A stretch of 64,000 bases of DNA, from contig CAYOIB010000003.1 in NCBI GenBank assembly GCA_964403935.1, positions 1 to 64,000 on the forward strand, written 5' to 3'. The notes under the pieces were generated by a model. That model was not told the origin of the DNA. It was given only the letters and a program-made list of their open reading frames with translations, and ran no database searches. Source of the DNA: SLLG01 sp964403935 (GTDB lineage Bacteria; Verrucomicrobiota; Verrucomicrobiia; Opitutales; Oceanipulchritudinaceae). This document shows, one piece after another, positions 61,785-64,000 of this stretch. Numbering within the stretch: the stretch's first letter is position 1; each line of letters begins with the position of its first letter. The position numbers were made by a program, and so were the translations under genes.

Positions 61785-64000
61785 ATGTATCGATTGCTAT
61801 TCGCCGCGGGGGCGGCGGGGCTGTTGGCAGCGACCAGCCTGCGGGGATCGGAAAGGGATGGCGACATTGTCATCCTTGACGATTTCATTGTGCAGGAGAC
61901 CGCTCAGACAGCACCGGAGTCCCTTTCTCCCACTTCCTGGTCCCTGAAGGGTGTTCTTGGCGAAGGCCGTTCGCTCGTCGAAACGCCCAGAGCCGTCACC
62001 GCCCTTACGCCCGAAGCGATGCGGCGCATGGACATCCGCAACCTTGAGGATCTTCCCAAAGCAGCGGCTGGAGCCGAACGCATCAATTTCTTTGGCTTGG
62101 CGGGAACACCCGTTCTCCGCGGCACGCGCGCAGGGCTTTATTTCAATGGCATGCTCCGGGCCTACCAGCGCAATGAAATGCCCACCTCCTTTGGTTCGAC
62201 GGATTCCCTTGCGATCGTAAAAGGTCCGGCACCCACCCACTTCGCCCCGACCTTGGTCGGCGGCTATGTGAACATGCTCCCGAAGCAACCTTTCTATGAG
62301 CAAGCCCAGGGTGCCGCCGAGATGACCGTCGGCCGCTGGAACAACTACCGGGCTCAACTGGACTACGGCGCACCGTTTCTCTGGCGCGAACGGCCCGCCG
62401 CCTACCGCGTCTCGCTCACCGGCCAGCAGGCCGATAGCTATTTCGACAATGTGGAGAACAACTTCGAATCCATCTACATTGCCCTGAAGACGCAGATTCG
62501 CCCGCGTATCACCCTTTTTGCAGGCGCGGAATACTATAATTTCCGCAGCAGTGAAGCACCCGGCATCAACCGCCCAACCCAGCAACTGATCGATACCGGA
62601 GCCTATGTCATCGGGGAACCGGCGGACCTCACATCTTCCGCCTGGGGCGGGCGGCCCGCGCGCACACTGCTACAATTTCCTTTTAACACCATCGTCAACC
62701 CTGCCCTCCACGCCCTCAGCATTCCGGGCGATGTCGCCCGTGACCGAATCCCCGCAGAGCTGCGTGCGCACATGATCGATTTGAACGATCCGGCAGCCGT
62801 TGCTGCCCTCTACACCCTCCGCCCGGAGGAGACATCAGGCTTTGCCCACCTTCGCCCCATCGCAGCCCGCGAACTGGAGGCCATCAACCGCCGCACACAG
62901 GATCGCTTCGTTTACACACCGGAATACTTTACCGCCGGAGGCGAAGTGCTGACCGATAATTTGCCGCGGAACCAAATCCTCTCCGATCCACGCGACCACG
63001 CCCACGCCGAAAGCGTCATTGCTTTCCTCGATGTCGATGGGCGCGGCGAAAATGGTTGGTCGTGGAGCAACCGCTCCTTCTTCGAGGGCATGGATACCGA
63101 CAAGTACTCCACCTACGGTTTCGCCTTCCGCTCCCAACAGGCCCTCGGGGAAAACCAGACGCGCCTGCGCAAAGACTTGGCCGACGTCGATGCCCGGATC
63201 GAAGTCGGCGCGTCGTTCCGTCTTTCGCACGCCCACATGGTGCAGGACTTCGATGCCGAGCCTTTTTCCCGACGCGATCTGACACAACCGGAAATCAGCC
63301 CGAACACCGTTGTCCCCACAGGCGCTGATCTGGACCCCAACGGAGGAAATCTCTGGTCCACCTTTGGCGGTGCCAGCGGACGCAGCCGCACCTTCCAAAC
63401 AGCCATCTTCGGCCAAGCCGACTGGCAAGTCACCGAGCGCCTGCGCCTCGATTTGGCCCTGCGCGCCGAGCGGGCCGAAGTTCGCCGCAGCCTCCCCACC
63501 CTGATTGACAATCCACTGGCCGATGCCTACGGCCGCCTCACAGGCACCGATACCATCGAATTTCTCAACGGTGCCCTCCATGCCACCTACGAGGTCGCCG
63601 AAGACGTCTTCCTCTACTCAGCCGTGCAACGCGGGCGATCCCTCGCCCCCGGAGACGGTGGGGTCATCTTTGGCACAACCAGCTTCCCCACGGCGGATCT
63701 TGTTGAAGCCGGGGTTAAGTCGCAACTCCTTGACAACAAACTCCTCACTTCGCTCTCCGTCTATCGTTGGAACCAATCCATCTTCAGCACGCACGACGCC
63801 TACGCCCGCCCGCTGCGCGGCGAGGGTGTGGAATTCGAAGCCTACCTGACGCCGATTCCGGAGTTGACCCTGATCGCGCACTTCACCGCTCAGCGCGTGA
63901 CCATGCGTGAGGACGGTGCCGGTTTTGGTGCTCTGCCTCAGACCGAAGAGGAATGGGCCCTCAACGGCGGAATATTGAATGCCAATTCCCGCGAAATCCT
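61785..64000 (+). CDS. TonB-dependent receptor (5' part, runs off the window)
   Basis: At least 738 codons of an open frame with no stop up to 64000. The start ATG at 61785 opens a short signal peptide (MYRLLFAAGAAGLLAATSLRG). The plug domain has ETPRAVTALTPEAMRRM, VLRGTRAGLYFNGMLRAYQ and IVKGPAPTHFAPTLVGGYVNM, followed by barrel strands (YRVSLTGQQADSYFDN, LRLDLALRAER). The plug resembles FhuA/FecA-like siderophore receptors. The ligand is not known. The C-terminal part of the barrel lies beyond the window. Confidence 0.92.
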   Translation, partial: MYRLLFAAGAAGLLAATSLRGSERDGDIVILDDFIVQETAQTAPESLSPTSWSLKGVLGEGRSLVETPRAVTALTPEAMRRMDIRNLEDLPKAAAGAERINFFGLAGTPVLRGTRAGLYFNGMLRAYQRNEMPTSFGSTDSLAIVKGPAPTHFAPTLVGGYVNMLPKQPFYEQAQGAAEMTVGRWNNYRAQLDYGAPFLWRERPAAYRVSLTGQQADSYFDNVENNFESIYIALKTQIRPRITLFAGAEYYNFRSSEAPGINRPTQQLIDTGAYVIGEPADLTSSAWGGRPARTLLQFPFNTIVNPALHALSIPGDVARDRIPAELRAHMIDLNDPAAVAALYTLRPEETSGFAHLRPIAARELEAINRRTQDRFVYTPEYFTAGGEVLTDNLPRNQILSDPRDHAHAESVIAFLDVDGRGENGWSWSNRSFFEGMDTDKYSTYGFAFRSQQALGENQTRLRKDLADVDARIEVGASFRLSHAHMVQDFDAEPFSRRDLTQPEISPNTVVPTGADLDPNGGNLWSTFGGASGRSRTFQTAIFGQADWQVTERLRLDLALRAERAEVRRSLPTLIDNPLADAYGRLTGTDTIEFLNGALHATYEVAEDVFLYSAVQRGRSLAPGDGGVIFGTTSFPTADLVEAGVKSQLLDNKLLTSLSVYRWNQSIFSTHDAYARPLRGEGVEFEAYLTPIPELTLIAHFTAQRVTMREDGAGFGALPQTEEEWALNGGILNANSREI

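Noticed and set aside
1..64000. CRISPR array
   Set aside because: No series of regularly spaced direct repeats was found; the only long repeat is the pair at 48-367.

Overview
The window looks like chromosomal DNA of a Gram-negative, GC-rich member of the Verrucomicrobiota, most likely class Opitutae. This is inferred from gene content, not from a marker gene. The supporting genes are two TonB-dependent receptors, a KpsF-type arabinose-5-phosphate isomerase (LPS Kdo pathway), menaquinone genes (menC, menE), an H-x-DG type prepilin-like protein, a secreted CotH/lamin-tail protein, a large secreted glycoside hydrolase with a calcium-repeat tail, SMUG1, and many short intergenic regions with weak Shine-Dalgarno signals. 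Most of the window is ordinary housekeeping and envelope coding sequence.

Layout. 1-5.3 kb: an 88-bp direct repeat pair, a 1202-residue secreted glycosidase and kdsD. 5.7-9.6 kb (minus strand): clpS with an overlapping DUF2017 gene, a DtxR/MntR regulator, HPr and an MsbA-like ABC exporter. 9.9-12.8 kb: a TonB-dependent receptor with a clear terminator, followed by about 1.2 kb of non-coding DNA with two terminator-like hairpins. 14.0-15.3 kb: tRNA-Ser(CGA) with a decayed tyrosine integrase immediately downstream, a relic of an integrated element. 15.7-23 kb: an M23 peptidase, class I aldolase, a UPF0316 membrane protein, a strongly folded non-coding stretch (19374-19493), an Rnk/GreA-like protein and a CPA2 cation/proton antiporter. 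23.1-26.1 kb (minus): ketosynthase, acyl carrier protein and a CrtI-like FAD oxidoreductase. 26.3-32.1 kb: a PpiD-like chaperone, a CtpA protease, a MidA-type methyltransferase, and a pilin-like gene followed by a small ORF and a transposase-type winged-helix protein. 32.2-36.8 kb (minus): a compact operon of ACP-FabZ fusion, ketosynthase, MGDG-synthase-like glycosyltransferase and GT4 glycosyltransferase. 37.2-43.3 kb: ligA (zinc-finger cysteines absent), RNase E/G, RodA, SMUG1. 43.4-48.5 kb: the CotH protein, then a TIM-barrel isomerase and a Gfo/Idh/MocA dehydrogenase. 49.3-53.7 kb (minus): menC, menE, a DegT aminotransferase and RmlA. 53.9-64 kb: a GreA-like protein, MFS transporter, TPR protein, RmuC, a secreted purple-acid-type phosphatase, a CmoB-like methyltransferase and the 5' part of a second TonB-dependent receptor that runs off the end.

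The most distinctive content is two separate fatty-acid-synthase-like loci, 6 kb apart and on the same strand. One carries a CrtI/retinol-saturase-like oxidoreductase. The other is translationally coupled to two glycosyltransferases. Together they could make and glycosylate an unusual acyl chain; this is inference. Other points to check are the multibranched RNA candidate at 19374-19493, the zinc-finger-less DNA ligase, and the tRNA-Ser integration relic.
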